Shown: in pieces, positions 25,341-26,515 of the stretch
Position numbering within the stretch: the stretch's first letter is position 1
Layout of the letters: each line of letters opens with the position of its first letter
Origin: an uncultured Collinsella sp.
GTDB taxonomy: Bacteria > Actinomycetota > Coriobacteriia > Coriobacteriales > Coriobacteriaceae
Length of the DNA stretch: 26,515 nucleotides
NCBI GenBank assembly: GCA_900761995.1
Contig: CAAFEY010000174.1
Location: 1 to 26,515 of the forward strand
Direction of reading: 5' to 3'
Translations under genes and position numbers: made by a program
Notes under the pieces: generated by a model
Databases searched by the model: none
Seen by the model: the letters and a program-made list of their open reading frames with translations, nothing else
What the model was told of the DNA's origin: nothing

Positions 25341-25682
25341 CTATTCCGGCTTGGTTTCTACCGTGGGAGTCTTATCCGCCGCAACTGGAGTGCGGGAGGT
25401 GTCCATACTCAGGCAATGCTTGGGACAGCTCTCAATGCATTCGCCGCACACGACGCAGGCGTACGGATCAATCGACCACGTTCCACCCTTGCGATCGACC
25501 GCGAGCGCGCCCGCCGGGCAGCGGCGCGCGCACATGCCGCAGCAAATGCACACGTCCATGTCGTTGACGATGTGCCCGCGCAAGCGCTCGGGCGCCGCCA
25601 GCTTCTCCTGCGGATAGCACACCGTTACCGGCTGCTTGACCATAGAACCCAAGGCCGTCTTGGCAAATGTCAGCAAACTCAT
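25341..25682 (-). CDS. echF: Ech-type hydrogenase 2[4Fe-4S] ferredoxin-like subunit
   Basis: 113 residues. Two ferredoxin motifs are visible: CICCGMCARRCP and CVVCGECIESCP, each Cx2Cx2Cx3CP. They are preceded by the basic N-terminal segment (MSLLTFAKTALGSMVKQPVT) and an RLRGHIV strand typical of EchF/NuoI-like subunits. In Ech-type complexes this subunit passes electrons between soluble ferredoxin and the small subunit. The tail (about 93-113) is Thr/Pro/Lys-rich. It begins 7 bp after the large-subunit stop and is the last gene of the operon. A HycF/HyfH-like formate hydrogenlyase subunit is the alternative; the operon upstream would decide. Confidence 0.8.
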   Translation of the reverse strand: MSLLTFAKTALGSMVKQPVTVCYPQEKLAAPERLRGHIVNDMDVCICCGMCARRCPAGALAVDRKGGTWSIDPYACVVCGECIESCPKHCLSMDTSRTPVAADKTPTVETKPE

Positions 25683-25689
25683 GCCGCGC

Positions 25690-26515
25690 CTACCTTTCCG
25701 TGCAGCTAATACAGGGGTCGATGGTCAGGATAATCATGGGCACGTTGGCAATGAGCACGCCCTGCAGCGCATGCGTCAGACCCGCCAGATTTTGCGACGT
25801 CGGCGTGCGCACGCGAAAACGGTCCAAGTTCTTGGTGCCGTTGCCGCGCACATAGTAATACGCCTCGCCGCGCGGCTGCTCAATTACAACCTCGCCGCGC
25901 GCGCCGTCGGCCGGCGTAAGCTTGGTGCGCCCGCCGATACCGTCGTGCGGAATCTTGCCCACAAGCTCCTTGATGATGTCCATGGCCTGTGTGACCTCGG
26001 CACAACGCACCTGGCAGCGGGCATAGCAATCGCCATCGGTGGCAACGATGGGCTCAAATGCAGCCAAATCCGCATAGGCACCGTCGCCAAACATGCGCAC
26101 GTCGTAATCCACGCCCGAGGCGCGACCGAACGGGCCGACCATCGACAGATCCAGCGCGTCCTTCTTGCTGATCGCACCCACGCCGTGCAGGCGCTCGCCG
26201 CAGCTATTGTCGTCCAAAAACGTATGCACCAGGGCCTCGTAGTCGGGACGCATGGCATCGAGCGTCTGGACAATGCCCGCCAGCTCGGAGTCCTCAATGT
26301 CGTGTTTAAGGCCGCCGATCTCGTTAATCGACAGAATCACGCGCCCGCCGCAAGTGCTCTCAAAGATCTTGAGAATCTGCTCGCGCAGGGTCCACGAACG
26401 ATAGAACAACGCCTCGAAACCAAAGGCGTCGGCAAGCAGGCCCAGCCACAGCAGGTGCGAGTGAATGCGCGAAAGCTCGTGCAAAATGGTGCGGATATAC
26501 TGCACGCGGCCGGGC
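25690..26515 (-). CDS. echE: Ech-type [NiFe] hydrogenase large subunit, 5' end outside the window
   Basis: About 275 residues are visible, with the N-terminus, including the expected first RxCxxC motif, beyond the right edge. The frame stays open to the edge (PGRVQYIRTILHELSRIHSH..), so no true start is in view. The complex-I 49-kDa/hydrogenase pattern is clear: RIHSHLLWLGLLADAFGFEALF, EIGGLKHD, GPFGRASGVDYDVR, and IEQPRGEAYYYVRGNGTKNLDRFRVRTPTSQNLAGL. The protein ends in DPCISCTER, the C-terminal Ni-binding Cys pair, so it is a hydrogenase rather than NuoD. It probably reduces protons with ferredoxin at the membrane and conserves energy. The stop is 7 bp before the ferredoxin-subunit start. 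Confidence 0.88.
   Translation of the reverse strand, partial: PGRVQYIRTILHELSRIHSHLLWLGLLADAFGFEALFYRSWTLREQILKIFESTCGGRVILSINEIGGLKHDIEDSELAGIVQTLDAMRPDYEALVHTFLDDNSCGERLHGVGAISKKDALDLSMVGPFGRASGVDYDVRMFGDGAYADLAAFEPIVATDGDCYARCQVRCAEVTQAMDIIKELVGKIPHDGIGGRTKLTPADGARGEVVIEQPRGEAYYYVRGNGTKNLDRFRVRTPTSQNLAGLTHALQGVLIANVPMIILTIDPCISCTER

Overview
The window is GC-rich DNA with densely packed genes, mostly on the minus strand, and has the style of a Gram-positive gut anaerobe of the Coriobacteriia. Collinsella is my best guess. Pointers are a sortase-anchored LPTTG surface protein, a membrane-bound Ech-type [NiFe] hydrogenase, a ferredoxin-like DUF362 protein and short recurrent intergenic hairpins. 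The genus is an inference, because there is no rRNA or marker gene in the window.

Layout. 1-301: no convincing gene, one hairpin and a possible promoter. 302-6090 (all minus): a membrane-anchored NodB-fold protein that has lost its metal-binding histidines, a PRC-barrel protein overlapping a YtxH-like protein, a stand-alone cyanophycin-synthetase N-terminal-like domain with an acidic tail, a CNNM/CorC-type CBS membrane protein and a TrhA/hemolysin III membrane protein. 6277-7242 (plus): a membrane-anchored alpha/beta hydrolase with a clear promoter overlapped by a repeated operator-like motif. 7374-8579 (minus): a DUF362 protein with two [4Fe-4S] motifs. 8661-8834: a cluster of REP-like mini-hairpins. 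8843-12231 (minus): a MacB/FtsX-type ABC exporter. 12396-15723 (minus): an ABC-2 exporter made of one ATPase and two permeases. Divergent from it, 15920-17691 (plus) encodes a DesK/LiaS-like histidine kinase and a NarL-type response regulator, which probably control the exporter. 18301-24873 (minus): a 2190-residue vWA adhesin/pilin with 11 isopeptide-type repeats. 25341 to the right edge (minus): the last two genes of an Ech-type hydrogenase operon.

The most unusual signal is non-coding. Three palindromic elements of about 154 bp (17752-17905, 17997-18158, 25113-25266) flank the adhesin gene. They share a conserved core. Their outer arms differ in sequence between copies, yet each copy stays self-complementary, with one clear compensatory base pair between two copies. 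A second family of hairpins of about 28 bp, built around TTGGGGAC...CTTAAA, occurs at 264-304, 8661-8834 and, as a related longer form, 12330-12391.

No tRNA, rRNA, CRISPR array, transposase or phage gene was seen. All functional calls come from reading motifs by eye; no database search was run.
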